This document shows positions 63,823 through 64,000 of a stretch of DNA of 64,000 bases, piece by piece. The notes under the pieces were generated by a model that was not told where the DNA came from, ran no database searches, and saw only the letters and a list, made by a program, of their open reading frames with translations. Each line of letters opens with the position of its first letter. The first letter of the stretch is position 1. Origin of the DNA: Gerris lacustris (Eukaryota; Arthropoda; Insecta; Hemiptera; Gerridae); the NCBI GenBank assembly GCA_951217055.1, contig OX578282.1, positions 46,806,329 to 46,870,328 of the forward strand, written 5' to 3'. The position numbers were made by a program, and so were the translations under genes.

Positions 63823-64000
63823 AGGATCGAAGAAAAAAAATCATAATTACATAACGGGTATGCTTAATCATCTACAAAACCCTAAAAAGTACTTTGACGC
63901 AAGTACTTCCCTGTGATTTTTAAAATTAATTTTAACCCTATGGCCCAAACTTGTCTTCTTGAACACCTATATCTTTAAAAATAGGTATTTATCCGACTTT

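Larger units (their letters stand above)
62751..63888. mobile_element. 1.14-kb element with TTTTTAGGGTTTTGTAGAT ends
   Basis: TTTTTAGGGTTTTGTAGAT (62751-62769) and its exact complement (63870-63888) are perfect 19-bp inverted termini. The left part has GTGTCCGTCCGTCCGTCGC. The middle is a 285-bp repeat in nearly three copies, annotated separately. The right part has CGGGGGATCGAACCTGGGAC, the complement of a tRNA T-arm (GGTTCGATCCC). No protein is encoded. It joins DNA-element-like ends, a satellite-like core and a SINE-like piece. Confidence 0.8.

Overview
This is an AT-rich eukaryotic window packed with short and long transposon remnants and with no recognisable host gene. No open frame exceeds about 130 codons, and none but one reads like a conserved protein. 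The repeat content fits an arthropod, most likely an insect: a Penelope-like retroelement fossil, tRNA-derived and 5S-rRNA-derived SINE pieces, hAT-type elements, TA-flanked fold-back MITEs and the familiar insect motif 'tgccaaatttcatcgaaa' followed by gacagacag tracts. The species cannot be named from the sequence; a hemipteran-like genome is only a guess.

Layout. 0-5 kb: a direct repeat pair, a fold-back element, family A and B elements and a perfect 87-bp palindrome carrying a Pol III B-box-like sequence. 6-13 kb: (CA)n/(TA)n arrays, another family A copy, several MITEs and a G-tract element. 13-18 kb: a nested tRNA-SINE head, two family C copies and family A again. 18-25 kb: two hAT-type elements and the Penelope-like element (20.3-21.9 kb), whose minus strand still encodes the GIY-YIG endonuclease end of the protein between inverted arms of about 245 bp. 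25-36 kb: family B and C copies, an array of hairpin-forming 67-75 bp units, and a three-level nested insertion at 34.9-35.8 kb. 36-41 kb: hammerhead-like motifs, a MITE inserted in (TA)n, a TA hairpin and a 5S-derived fragment. 41-53 kb: an inverted repeat pair 11 kb apart (about 600 bp arms), and a 2.87-kb hAT-type element with a perfect 8-bp target duplication, a 62-bp satellite and nested family C copies; also a second 5S-derived fragment. 53-64 kb: a 229-bp palindrome with a hammerhead ribozyme core in each arm, smaller hairpins and a terminal element with 285-bp internal repeats.

The main theme is small self-cleaving-ribozyme-like motifs. At least ten loci carry all or part of a hammerhead core (CTGANGA, stem II, GAAA). 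The pair at 56918-57146 is the best: its right arm can be folded into a complete type I hammerhead with a two-base-pair stem III, as known for Penelope-like elements. Several other loci share the same minimal stem III layout. The proposed folds were drawn by hand and need covariance-model confirmation. Families A-H are labels used here for repeats that recur within the window; they are not database names.
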